NCBI GenBank assembly: GCA_019633425.1
Contig: WSUB01000042.1
Span: forward strand, 174,722-238,721
Origin: Tulasnella sp. 424
Lineage: Eukaryota; Basidiomycota; Agaricomycetes; Cantharellales; Tulasnellaceae
Reading direction: 5' to 3'
Length of the DNA stretch: 64,000 bases
Part shown: piece after piece, positions 10,783 through 23,049 of the stretch
How the letters are laid out: every line of letters starts with the position of its first letter
Position numbering within the stretch: the stretch's first letter is position 1
Translations under genes and position numbers: made by a program
The notes under the pieces: model-generated
What the model was told of the DNA's origin: nothing
The model's database searches: none
Seen by the model: only the letters and a program-made list of their open reading frames with translations

Positions 10783-12138
10783 ATGGGCGCGTTTGCCGAC
10801 TTTCTTTCTCAAACCAAGCAGCAGTTTCTCAAAGATCTAGAAGAGAAGAATGCGGGGAAATGGACGGTGGTGATGGGTAACGAAGCTGGAGGTAAGTTTC
10901 AAACTCAAGTTCAACGGAGCGGCAATACCGTGTGGGACGGCCTCCCCGGCCGGATCAATAGTCTGCTAAACTCTGTTGAGTTCTTTTCAGATCTGGATTC
11001 ACTAGCAAGCTCCCTGAGTTACTCATACCTAGCTTCAAAACTGAAGAACTCCCCAACCATCGCTTTGGTTCAAAGCCCCCGCACGGACCTCTACCTCCGC
11101 GCAGAAAACCTTCATGCACTCTTTCTCGCCAACCTAAGCCCTGCAAACTCCGAGCTGCTCTGCCTCGACGATATCTCATCTTCCCATCCTCTCAACAGCT
11201 CCTTCAGCAAGTTTGTCCTTGTCGACCACAACACTCTTCTACCGGCCTACCGGGGATCGGGCAAAGTTGTTGGCATCCTGGACCACCATGCGGACGACAA
11301 GAACCATCTCGATGCCGAATTCCGAGAGCTAGAGCCGGTCGGTAGCTGCGCTTCGCTTGTCGCCAAGCACTTCCAGAACGAGTGGACCCCAGAAGCGAAC
11401 GTTCCTCGCGAAGTTGCGACGCTACTCCTCACGGCTATCACCATCGACACAGGAGGACTGAAACCCGACGACAAAGCGACGCAGGCAGACACGGATGCTG
11501 CAAGATTCCTTTTCGCTGCTTCCACGATCAGCCAGGGTAGCTCCTTTGATGGCGAGAAGAGCTTGAAGAGCCTCGCGAAGGACTTGCACGATCTCAAAGC
11601 CGACGTGTCGCATCTGAACACCCGTGACCTGCTCCGACGAGATTACAAGGAGTTCACCTATGGTGGTCTTCAGGTTGGCTTGTCCACGGTACCGGTTGGT
11701 TTGAAGAATTGGTCTGAAAAGGAAGACTTGAAGAAAACGGAGTTTTTCGAAAGCCTCGAAGAATACATGGCAACACGCAAGCTCAACGTCCTTGGCGTGC
11801 TGACGACATACAAATCCGCCAAAAAGCACGAGAAGAGACGTGAACTCCTATTCATCACGGACAAGGATACCGTTCCGAAGGAAGTCGAGCATCGTCTCTT
11901 CGATGGGCTTGATGCCGACAAGACACTCGAGGTACGTTCCGTCTTTCATCTCGCTTGCGTTTCTTTTTGGAAAGCCGCTGATGTCATTCATTAGCTGGAC
12001 GCCACGGAGAAACTTGGAAAGCCCAGACATCCGAAACACACGAGGGTCTGGAACCAGCTGAACACAAAGGCGACTCGCAAGTACGTCGCACCCCTCGTCA
12101 AGGCGCTCATTGAAGGCCAGGCCCCAGAAAGCAAGTAA
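10783..12138 (+). CDS. PPX1: DHH-family exopolyphosphatase (PPX1 type), copy 1
   Basis: Three exons: 10783-10891, 10991-11931 and 11995-12138, with introns GTAAGT...TTTCAG and GTACGT...ATTAG; 397 residues. DHH-phosphoesterase metal motifs are in order: VVMGNEAGDLDSLASSL (motif I, formed across intron 1), VLVDHNT, GILDHHADD (the DHH signature), and ITIDTGG (motif IV). The C-terminal DHHA2-like part includes RDLLRRDYKEF and LFITDKDTVP, and ends KALIEGQAPESK. Length and motifs match yeast PPX1-type exopolyphosphatases, which remove terminal phosphate from inorganic polyphosphate using divalent metal. Cytosolic or mitochondrial; no signal peptide is seen. A paralogue with introns at the same positions lies inverted at 20450-21779. 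Confidence 0.9.
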
Positions 12139-13346
12139 AAGGGCTACTAATTTGAAACGCTCAGTCGGTATAATACATTCCTTTCTTGCAAACCCTGTTC
12201 CTGCGCCTTCGGAGACTCCACGTCCCGGATGACGTCGTGCGACTCCGAACTCCGAGGCCTCGACCTCCCTTTTTCTCTTCAACATCCAACGCACACAGGG
12301 TTCTATGATTCTTCAAGACCAACACGACACAGCGTTCCATGACATTACCGGACCGAAACGTACAAACAGAACAAACAGCGCGAATGTCGTGATCGGGCAA
12401 GGAAAAAAAGCACTGACATCAGGCAGATTTTTTAACGACAGACAGACGACCGTGAACAACGACGGACTTTGTTAATTAATACGTAACCCGAATTGAGAGG
12501 GGTAATAGTTAAAAAAGAAAGTAGCAAAGCCTTTGAAAACCAACCCAACTAAAATCGTACACTGTGCGAGCGAAACGGGGACCGGGGAAAAGAAAAAAAA
12601 CGAGAAACGAAAAAAAGAAAACGCCCAGTCCGTAAAAGACGCCAGAGAGAAGAGAAAGAAATAGGTTTAAGGTGAGAACATAGTACTTTTAGAGGGGGAG
12701 GCATGCATAAACAACATGAGGGATCGGCCAGGCCGTCGACGTCGCAGGCCAAAACAAAAGGGTTAAGGGCATGGGGGAGTGAAATCGCCCAGGCGAGAAA
12801 GAAGAAAGGGTGTTGCTAAAAAGTACACGAAAAACGAGAAGGAAGAAAAGAAAAGAAAAGCAGGGCCAACCATTAGTTCTACACATAACACAATTGGGCA
12901 AAGAGAGTGGAAAGGGTAAGGTATGTCGGAATTGGGCGGAGTTTGACGAGCGAGCCAGCCTTGAACAAAATTTCGAAAAACGAAGCAAATATACGTAAAA
13001 AAAACGAGGACGTTGAGGGGGGAGGGAACAAACACCAGTCGACGCGCGGCTCGAGATCGCAACGAGCACCGGCTCGGGATCAATGATCGAGTCACGATAA
13101 AGCGGTGATGAGTGGGGAGGGAGGTCGAAAAGTAAAGGGGAGAAACTAAAAGTACACTTTGCAAGGCGCTCAAGCTCGTATTCCAGGGTATCTGCAAGGC
13201 AGAAAATGGGGTAATTGGATGGGGAGAAGCGTCCAAAGAACGTCGCAGTCACAAGACAAAAGAGGAGAGAAGTAATGGCGAGGGCGAGGGGTGAAAGGGG
13301 ATCTTTGAAGGGAAGCAGGAAGCACGGTAAAAACTGTACCTGCAGT
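12139..13346. other. Intergenic stretch between convergent genes
   Basis: Rich in A and G on the plus strand (for example gaaaagaaaaaaaacgagaa near 12580). The frames here are low-complexity and I support no gene. It probably holds the 3' UTRs of the two convergent genes. Confidence 0.5.
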
Positions 13347-15479
13347 TTAGTGGACGTAGACGACCAGGCATACGTTCACATGCAGATCTGTTGGGAGCGA
13401 TGATGTCAGAGACGTTCAGGAGAAGACACGATGAAGACGCCACTCACACTCCAGCTTCGACTGCCTCGCCTCCATGATCGCCACCCTTTCCCTGCCAATC
13501 TTTCCTTGCTCTTTGCCCGTAGCGATGACGATGCCTTCCCTATCCAAGGGTACACCTCCACCTTCCTCAATCTGCACGCTCAAATCTTCATCCTCTCCAG
13601 CACTCTTCAACGCTAACCTCTTGATGGCTTCGAGGTACTGCGGTGACGCGACGATCGTTGCAGTCGACTGTGATGGCCAGATGAAGCCACCGGCGGTGTA
13701 CCGGAGAGAAGGGTTAAGGTTGTAGAATTTGAGGCCGTGGTAGAGGGCTAGGTCAGAGCCTTTCAGCTGTGTGATGTGAGGAGGTTAGCCACGCAGCAGC
13801 AAGGCATAGGGGGCGGTAAATGAAACACGCACCAGTGGTATTAACGAATCGGCAAGCACATGAGATGGTGAGATGCCGTAGTCGTTGGTGAGATAGAAGG
13901 CGAGCTTCATGCCTCTCGAGCGCTTAAGAACACTCGATACAGCAGCGAGAAGGTTGTCGTTTGGCGTAATGAGGGCTCTGGGAGCTAATTAAGGCAAACG
14001 TAAGGATGAGTCACCGAAATACCTTTCACTGCAATGAGGCAGAATTGGGAAGGAGCACTCACCAGTCCCAAGAGGACCAAAGCCCCTGATCCTCACGTCG
14101 TACACCAAATTGATCCTCACTCCCTTCTCGACCTTGTCAATCTTCTGCTCGCACTCCCTATTACCCATCCAAGCCACCCATTCGACGGCACCAAGGCTTC
14201 CCGAGATCTTCTTCGCTTCTTGCGCACCCAACGCCGCGAATCCACCCGAAGTCGGTGCGGACGACCCTGCGCTCAGAGTTCCCCGTCCCCAGAACTTCTC
14301 CTCCACTCCATCCTTGGCGACCGAGAGCATGCCACCACGGAATCGCACGGGCAAAGTGACGATGATGTGCGCGACGGGCTCATCGTCGCCTTCGGTCCGA
14401 TGGGAGCTGTAGCCTCTCGGTTGAGCCGACGAAGCACCGGGACAAAAGACGTCGACGCGATTGAGAGAGGCGACGAGGTAGTTGTTGCTTCCTTCGGCCA
14501 AAAGCGTAGGGAACAACGTCCGTCGAACGGTCTCGAGTATCGGGTGGGAAGCGATGTCGAAAGAGGTGTTTATCGGGCGAGCTGGGTTGGACCGGAAGGT
14601 GTGGTGGGTTGGTGGGGTCGTTCCGGCTGTGGAGGCTGAACGGCCGTGGGCTGAAGGTATTGGTGAGGTCACCGGTTCGCATGCTGCCAGGAAGGCGTCG
14701 AATGAGCGAGATGGTATCGAAGACTCGCTGGGGAAGCGAAGAAGATGACATGATCCGGTCTAATAAGGCAAGAGTAATAACGCGAGTGAGAGCCGAGAAG
14801 GAGAAAGAAAGGTGGGGGGTGGACAGAGACACGAGCGAGAGAAAGAAAAAAATAAATTTTGTTAGTCAAAATTGGCAGGCAAAGTGAGCTTGCAACGCAC
14901 AGGTGTTTGGAAAAACAGAGTGATGGGAGCGAACAACGGAACGGTTCCCGTTATCGCAAACGTTCGAGTGTTGAGCCTTAGCAGACGATCGACGGCCATC
15001 TGGAAGTCGTCACCACTGCCGGCGACGCCGTGTCCGCTTTGGGATCCACCGGCGCTAGACATCTTGCCCCTCGAACTGTTGCTGTAGGTCCGGCTCCTTG
15101 CTGTTGGTCTTTCGTGTTCGGCAGATGCTCGTGCGTTGGGTGTTTCACTAGCGTAGCCGGAGGCGACCACGACCTGTTTGCTGGTTAACCGGGAGACCGG
15201 GTTCCACCGCACGGCCTTCCTGGTATCGCTCTCCCAACCCGACTGCTGCGAACCCACGGAGGACGATGGGATATGGCGGCTGGTTGGTGGTGGGTGATGA
15301 TGAGCTGGAGCGTCCGAGTCGTAACCTATTGAGGTATCGGGGGAGCGGATGCCAACGAGCCGTGAAGAGTTGGAGCCGCCATCTGCGCTGGATATTACTG
15401 AACCCGATGCTGATGATCCCGTGTGGGAAGACGAGGACTGTGGATGGTGTATGTACGACGGGCGTCGGAACGAGAACAT
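13347..15479 (-). CDS. Protein with degenerate 2OG-Fe(II) oxygenase-like domain
   Basis: Start ATG 15479-15477 (MFSFRRPSYIHHPQ); an in-frame ATG at 15518 is an alternative. Exon 1 encodes a long Ser-rich disordered region (through SRTYSNSSRGKMSSAGG), then VDRLLRLNTRTFAITGTVPL. Intron GTGCGT...TTATTAG joins FFQTP to TGSCHLLRFPSESS. The next exon carries the recognisable core: VAHIIVTLPVRFRGGMLSV, then GAVEWVAWMGNRECEQKI, then KGVRINLVYDV. Fungal prolyl-hydroxylase-like proteins show LPSxFxGG, WxAFYxDCEHEV and GxRxTLxYNL at these points. The 2OG-binding Arg is kept, but the distal iron-ligand His position reads Gln (CEQ), and no proximal HxD is seen before VAHII. Later exons end QSKLE, then a short exon YLHVNVCLVVYVH with TAA at 13349-13347; this last exon is less certain. 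Probably a non-catalytic relative; function unknown. Confidence 0.6.
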
Positions 15480-18400
15480 TTTGAGAGGAATGTTGGGCGG
15501 GTAGGTGTGATTGATCACAGATCAAGGTGGTGGTGGAGGTGGTATTCTGAAGTCGTCGTCCAGACTGAAATAATAAGCGTGCGGAGAGATCGTCGTTGCT
15601 AACGGCGACAAGACAAGCGAGGTTGGTAGATCAGATGAGCTTGTCGGGGGCTGGAGTTGGTGGAGCTCTTGAGGACTTTGTCCCTTGGAGAGTCGGTCGG
15701 GATTGGTATCTGGAGTAGAGAGAGGGAAAGGAGAGAACAGGCTGGGGATGAGAAGGAAGGGAAAAGAGGAGCGAGGTGATAAAAGAAGGAGGGGGGGTGG
15801 GGGTCAGCGTCCCATCCGAGTGAGTGGGAGGATTGCATGGAGTACACCCAGCATTCGGCGTGTAGTGGGCATGGCCCATCCAGACCTTCACGCGTCGAAA
15901 TTCTACGCGACTGAATGAGAAGAAGCCTTACCTAGTCACACCTCGTAGCGTTGATAGACGCGTCCAAAGTAGAATGAGGATGAGTAGTAGGGGAGCAGTG
16001 AGCTGATTGATGGTTTTGCGGGGGAAGGAAACGAAGCGATGGAGAGAGAGAGAGAGAGAGAGAGGGAGTAACGGTCCAGGACGGAACGGGGAAAGAGCAG
16101 CTGGATATGAGGTGATGGTTGACGGTTTCCCACACCCAGGGATCCGTTCGGAGCGTTGTGGCGTTTGTTGCGACAAGGCACTCTTCCCTTTTTTTTTTCT
16201 CTTTGGCTGGATGGGTGTCGGAGGGTGTCGTTGGGGGTGGCCTGCTCCCTGGGGTACGCGAGAAGACCGAACACGAGGCAAACACACCTCTCCATCCCAT
16301 CGGAACTCACAGCCAGCGTCTACGCCCCTCAGCTGATTCGGTAACCTTGTTTTCAACCAACACCCCCTTGTTCATTGGGACTCCATTGCCTCCGACGTCA
16401 TCACCAGCGTTCAACGCTCTCTCTCTCTCAATCGTAGGGCGATTTCCATCCCTCGCTCTGCCTTTCGGAGTTCTCCGTCGCGCGTTCGCGTTCGCGTTCG
16501 TTGCGGACTGAGGTCCGACAGCGATTGGCACTCACGTCTATCTTTCGCCTAATTGACATTTCTCTCGAGCGCATATGGACATATCTCGTATTTTTACATT
16601 GCAGTGGGTGTCAAGTCCGATCGACCTCGCACGCAGGCGTTTCGTACACGAAAGGCAGTCTCACGCAATGAGCATTCCATTTGGCTGTTTCTATCTAAAC
16701 CTTTCGGACGTCCAACAAGCTTGAACCCCCTCGTATTCGACCCCGGTGGCACTGCAAGGATACCTGAGAACGTCTCCCATACCCCAGAGGTCTAGGTCTT
16801 CGCGTGGCCAAGAACCTTTTGCAGAGCAAATACGTGCCATCCCTCCTCTTGTCGGAACGCTATCTCTCCCTATGGCCTTTTGCTCCGGTAATCTAAAATA
16901 AATAGATACCAGGCGATCGCTGTCGATTGTGACCACCCCCGCGCCAACTTGAACCGCGATCGCCTTTACCGTACTAGGACAAGTCTCTTCAACGTACCCT
17001 ACAGGCCTTTTGATAGCTGACTCTTCTACGATCGCAATAGACTGAAGATACTTGGTATACTACTTACGCCCGATATACTTAAGTAGTCTTTCAATATGAT
17101 GATGTGAGCGTGCTGTCTTTCGGAAATCCATCCACCGACGGCCGCACCGCACCTCACATCCCGTTTTGGAAAAAACAGGCGGCAACCGCATTGCCCAAAA
17201 CCAACTCTCCCAAACTTCCGACGGCTCACTTTCATTCATATTGCTTCACCCTCAGGCCTTGCGCTCATATTACGCTATCAGCCTGCTTGCCTGTCAGGGA
17301 TCACACCCGCACCTTTCACTAGCTCGCCCATTTTCAGTTCCAACGCAGTCGCTACTTGACCTCGGGGGACGCACCCTCAAATCCGTCCGACGGGGCCTCC
17401 ATAAGGGACCGTAAATCACCTCACCCTCTGAACTGAAATTTGCCGTGATTTCAAGCTAGCACACGACTGACGCCGACGTGGATCCAATCATCTGTGCTGA
17501 ATCTTATTATGGGAAAGCTGGAAATCCAGCCCTCCCCAGATAATCATCGTCATCAACCCATCAAACAGCAGTGTCGCTAGTTTGGCCCGCTATCGGAAAC
17601 ACCATCTCTTTGACTCAACTGTTGTTGTTTTTAGGGGTAAGAACAAACATATCGAGTTCGACACTCCGATTTCCCATACGAGGCCGACCGCGGGTCGAGA
17701 CATTGCGATCTGACCGCCGAAACACGCGGGGACAAGGTTCAGAGGGTGTCATCTCTTCTCAACATCTCTCTTGACGCTCTCTTTCAATCTGCGGGAGAAG
17801 ATGGCCTTGACAGCCCTTCGAAAAGGCCTGAAGGACACAGCAGCCTCGTTGAGTTCATTCGCTTGTTCCAATTCATTTCTTCCGACAAGTACTCGAACAC
17901 ACCTCGCTCTCTCTTTCTCTCCGCGCTCGGTTCCAGTCAAGGTGCCGCCGGAGTAACATAGGATAATCATAAAAACCAAAATCCGTCCGTGCCTGCACCT
18001 TGGAGCATGTTCTCTTGATTTTCTTCTCTCTCTCTTCGTCAGTGCAAGAAATGTCCCGACCCTTATCTCTACATGCCTTCCGAACGGGATCAGGCAAACA
18101 AGAAACGAGGGTGGACAGCCACCACAGGAGAGAAGGCGTGAAGGCATTTCACATTCCGCATCGTCATCGAGGAAGCAAAGGGGTAGAAAAACAGAGGGGG
18201 GCTCAGACAGGCTAATGGTGCTCGCGCCCTGCACTGTGCGCGACGGTCGCGATCATCACATCTAGGAGGCGGAAAAAACACAGAGCACCCAATTTGGTGA
18301 TTTCATAATACCGGATTCTGATAATCACAAGATGCTCTGTGTATTAAAATCCATTGTTGGAACGTTTCTATTTTCCTTTGAAAAATAAACTCCTTGGGGA

Positions 18401-20449
18401 ACCGGTGGTGGAAGAACAGGTGTTGAGAGAAAAACGTGCGACGGATCGCACGAAGGAAGCCCGATCAACAAGCATTCCCTTTACGGGATGTTCGACTTTC
18501 CCAGGCAAGATACGAGCAGCAGGAAACTCTTGGTTCAGAATAAAAATCTCGTTCTGGAACACTGGGCTATCGCAGGCGGAAGCCAAGGTCATGAATCACT
18601 CGCCGCCTGTGGAGCCAAGTTCCGTATCAAAGCTGGTCCAAGAACGAGTCGAAGATACCCAAATCGAGTATACCCTAATCTTTAGGGGTCAATAAGCCAT
18701 TCCTGGACAGGAAGCGGACTGCACCGCGGTCAAGGTTTGAGCGTTCAATTGGCCGAGCCGCCCTATCTCGGCCCCAGTAGCAAGAGTCTCAAGATATTCT
18801 CTTGAACTATGAAGGCTAAAATCGAGGCCGAATGTTGATTACGCGCAAGCAAAAAAAAGTTGGGGGCGGAAGGAAAGAGAAAAAAGGGCAAGGAAACCCC
18901 AACGCTAGCGGTTGGTGCAAAGCAGTAAAAGCCGAAAAGATGTCGGACAAGCGTTTGACGTTGATAAGCTTAGTAACGACCGATAGAAGCGAACGGCAGC
19001 GAGCTTGGTAGTTTAACCCTAGTGCGTTCCGGAACGATTTGGGAACGAAGCCGAGGGGTGGCACTGGGTGCCGATGTCAAGGGACGCTAGTGATAGCCAG
19101 GTATCGACAAAGTGAAGAAAAAGAGGGTTGGAGTAGGAGCCGTTCGCTCCTCACACATCAGTGTCATTGGAGCGAGCCACTAGTCGTTGCGGGCGCCAGC
19201 TAACGCCAACGAGTGCAAAGGATTGTGGTGGTGGCGGCGGCTAAAAGTTATTCAAACTCCGCATCGGCCCGAAGCCCCAACGCTAACGGCCAGAAGGACC
19301 CTTGAAATGCGCGCCGTGCGCCGAGTCGCTGACGAAAGGAAGATCGTCAACGTCTATCAAGGGGCACCGAGGACTGCCACACGCCCCACCCGACACGGCG
19401 CACCTTCTTTTTCGCTTCGCATATCTAATTCTTATTTTATTTTGTAATATTTGATTGACCCGACTCCGAAACAGGCCCACGTACGGCTAACCTTATGGTC
19501 CCGAGGGAAAAAAACGTCGAGCGCTGCATAAGGCTAGGCACCGCTTCCTACCTTGTTAGCAAAAGGAAAACCCAATCGGGACACGTCATGATTCTGACGT
19601 GATCAATGACGGACTCGGAGTCTCAAAAACGCCTCTTTGACAATGGCGCACACCCCTACGTACAACAAGGTTTACATCACGCTTGCCTCAAGGCGGCTAG
19701 CCTCAGCCTGCCACCGGACATGGAACCCCATTTAGAACCGGAGAGGGACCCCGGAGTGCATGCACGAGTGACGATGTACCATTGTGCAAGGCGTTTCGTT
19801 GGAGCTGGGATTTTTGGCGTTGGTGGGTATATGTAAGGTCCCGCGTAGCAAACAGGGCACGGCCGACGAGATACGATGGAGTCATGCGGCTACGTCGTGC
19901 AACGGTCACAGTGAAAGTGGAGACTCCGAGGCGATGATTGCCGTGGAGGGGGGGCGTGCATGTGTCGGCGACTCCCGGAAAAGCCGGCTGACATCATCCA
20001 GTCCAATGCACGTTCTATATCCTGGTCCTTTCTTTTTTGCTTTGCTTCCGGTTCAGAGTGTCCAGTCGCGTCCCTTCTCTTACTCGGACAACTCTAGAAG
20101 CGGCGAGACGCCTGGGACGAATTGGTCAGACTTGATCACCTGAGGTCAGACACAGGAGCACTCGTCAAGCTTCTTTTGCCTGCACGACAGCCGCAGGTCC
20201 TGTCGACTTCGAATTCGGTTCAGGAATCTGGCTCCAGAGTCGTCGATGGGGTAATGTCTCTTCTTCCTCAACGCGAAAAGCAAATTTCACCGTGGATAGT
20301 CGGAATCAAAGAATGCAACTTGTCATTGGTACATGTCGACGGAGTTCAAAAAAGTGGGTAGGAATACATTTCGGTCCTATGATCGGGATTCCACCCTTGG
20401 CTGCGCAGGTGCTCGGTGAATCCGATATCGCTTAGGACTCCCCGCCGGC
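15480..20449. other. Five-kilobase stretch without recognisable genes
   Basis: I read both strands and found no frame with a known motif or a convincing exon chain. Contents include a pyrimidine/purine-biased zone at 15600-16500, a GA microsatellite at 16042-16064, a poly-T run near 16190, and many short random-looking frames. The first few hundred bases are the promoter of the minus-strand gene ending at 15479. Non-coding RNA genes cannot be excluded. Confidence 0.5.
16042..16064. repeat. (GA)n microsatellite
   Basis: About eleven uninterrupted GA dinucleotides, inside the gene-poor stretch. Confidence 0.9.
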
Positions 20450-21779
20450 TTATGCGCTTTGCCCCTCAATGAGTGACTTCACCAAGGGAGCGATGACCTT
20501 CCGATTCGCGTCTGTGTTCCCCTGTTCCCAGACTTTGGTGTGCTTCGGGTGCTTGGGTTTTCCCAGCTTATCAGTCTCTTTCAGCTGAATATACATACGA
20601 TCGTCAGCGATCATCTGAAAGCGGCTGGAAAGGAATAAGAGACCCACATCAAGCGTCTTGTTCTTCTCTAGACCGTCGAACAGTCTCTTCTCGACGTCAG
20701 CCGGAACCGTGTCTTTGTCTGTGACGAACAGCAACTCCCGCTTCTTCTTGTGTTTCTTCTCCGTCTTGAACGTTGACAGGATACCGAGGACGCCGAGCTT
20801 GCGTTCCGCGAGATAGGCCTCTACTTCGTCAAAGAACTTGTCCTTCCCGTCCCTCTCAGACCACGCCTCCAGTCCCATGGGGACGGTGGACAAGCCGACT
20901 TGAATGGTACCGTATTTAGCGTCCTTGTAATCGCGCCGAAGAAGGTCCCGAGTGCTCAGGTCACCGATGTCGACTTTCTTGTCGTGCAGGGTCTTGTCGA
21001 GATCCTTGAGACTCTTCTCCCCTTGGAACGAGCCACCTTCCCCGAGAGTCGAGTTGGCGTATAGGAACCGCGCCGAGTTTTCGTCCACCGGCTTAACCAC
21101 GTCATCCTTGAGCCCTCCCGTGTCGATGGTAACGCCGGTGAGCAACAACGTCGCTACGTCCTTGGAAACTCCAGCTTCGACGGTCCACTCGTCCTGGAAA
21201 TGACGAGCGACCAGGGAAGTGCAGCTCCCGGCAGTCTCTATTTCCCTGAACGGCAGCGGTGGGTTAAGGTAATTTCCGTCGTCTGCATGATGGTCGATGA
21301 TGCCCACGACCTTGCCACTACCGCCTTCAAAGGCCTCTTCCAACGTGTTATGATCGACTAGGACGTACTTGCTGAACGATGTGTTGAGTGGGTGGGCGGA
21401 AGAGATGTCGTCGATGCAGAGCATGTCATTATTCGAAGCATCAAGATTTGCCAGGGAGAAGGCGTAGAGGTTCTCCGGACGGAGGTAGAGATCCGTGCGA
21501 CGGGTTTGGACGAGGGCAACGGTCGGAATCTTTTGAAGATTAGAAGCTAGGTAGGAATAGGCTAGAGAGCTCGCTATGGAGTCGAGGTCTGTGGTGGGAC
21601 AGGGCGTTTTAGCATGAACTCGTCACCATGGCAAGTGCGTCATCTCCGACAATCGTACCTCCAGCTTCGTTACCCATGACCACGGTCCATTTGTCAGCGT
21701 TCTTCGCCTCCAAGTCTTGCAGGAATTGTTGTTTGTTTTGTTTCAGGAAATCGGAAAGGCCGGGCAGCGAGGAAGCCAT
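20450..21779 (-). CDS. PPX1: DHH-family exopolyphosphatase (PPX1 type), copy 2
   Basis: Start ATG 21779-21777; exons 21779-21659, 21588-20648 and 20584-20450; 398 residues. Motifs in order are VVMGNEAGDLDSIASSL (split by intron 1 at the same place as in copy 1), VLVDHNT, GIIDHHADD, ITIDTGG (as VTIDTGG), then RDLLRRDYKDAKYG and LFVTDKDTVP, ending KSLIEGQSA. It is clearly a paralogue of 10783-12138 in opposite orientation about 9 kb away. Most differences are conservative, and all metal-binding residues are kept in both. Intron 2 is 63 nt, divisible by three and free of stops, so retention would add 21 residues. Expected to hydrolyse inorganic polyphosphate; division of labour between the copies is unknown. 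Confidence 0.88.
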
Positions 21780-23049
21780 GGTGGATAATCTGATGGGTGG
21801 TGTTCAAGTGGTTGAGAGGGTGACTCATTCACTTTGTCCAATAAAGTACAATCGACAAGCCTGTATATATAGGCTCCAACGCATCCCCATGTCATATACC
21901 TTGGAGCGGGCGCTTATTTGCGGCGTTTGGTCGTGTGCACCTATCAAGCCTAGGCCTATTCCGCCCCCCTAAGTGGTTCGGAGTCGGAGGTAGACAAGTT
22001 CCCAGCCTCGACGGGCTCCGCCACGGTCACCTCCGAAGACGAATCATGGGTCACCTGAACTTATCTCATAGCTTATTCGGTCTCGAACTCGTGATTTTGA
22101 CTTGCGTGAAGGTTATTATTTGCGTCCATATGGGTAGCGGCAAGGCAATGAATGGGAGGTCAGCGTCTCCGACGTCTATCTACTGGTCATATTGCCTCGG
22201 GACTCTATAATTATCGGTTCCTTGGAGCATTCTTTCGCATGGCAGTCTAATTATATGTGCATTCCAGATCCATGGCTTCTTTATCTTTATTTTCGGTCTT
22301 CGTCCAGACCGCTCAGAGGCGGGGTAAGGCGCTTGTTCTGAAATTCATTCTCAATGAACACCTGGTCACACGACATTTTATTACCAATCTCTGAAAATAG
22401 CTAAAACTCCTTTCTCGGAAACTAGGTTGATGAAAATACCTTTTTCGATGATCGTTTACCTGTAGCCTCTTCTCTACCATAGGCCTAGGCTTGGATACAG
22501 CCCCGGGGACAAGCTGCGGGTTTTAAATTTTATCGGTGTCGTATTCACGTCGTTCCACGACCTAGACAGCCCCACGAGTTCCTCAAGGTTTTCCGCCTGT
22601 TTGAGTTCAAATGGGTTTGCCTTTGCTACTTATTTTTACGAGACGACAAGCTTACACGGCCAAACGTTTGTGTAGCCTAACTCTAGCGTGGCCAAAAAGG
22701 TCGACTTGCCCATGAAAATACTATACACTCTAATTGGTCGAAACTTGCCAGAGATATCCTGTCTTTCAAATGGTCCAGCTCAATCAACCGCTTTCCCAAG
22801 AATCCTTTCTCGTAGATGTGTTCTCGTGAATTCCCTGATCTAGATCTACACTTTGGCTGGCGAAAGTGGTGAAGTGCCTGTCGCTATGACTTGCCGAACA
22901 CTGGCCAATGAACATCTGTCTTCCCTCTCTGGCTTGATCAGCCAGCTACTGAGCGAGATGCAAATGGGGTGGTTGTGACGAGTTTGCTTCTCAATGGGAA
23001 CCAAGATCTAAGTCTGTCGGCTTACTTAATGCCAAGTCTGATCATGAGC
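21780..23049. other. Intergenic stretch, no gene recognised
   Basis: The promoter of exopolyphosphatase copy 2 lies at its left end. AT-rich segments near 22600-22760 and short frames are present, without motifs. Confidence 0.45.

Noticed and set aside
16119..16511. 130-codon plus-strand frame near the GA microsatellite
   Set aside because: Low-complexity composition driven by poly-T and pyrimidine tracts; no motif or exon structure.
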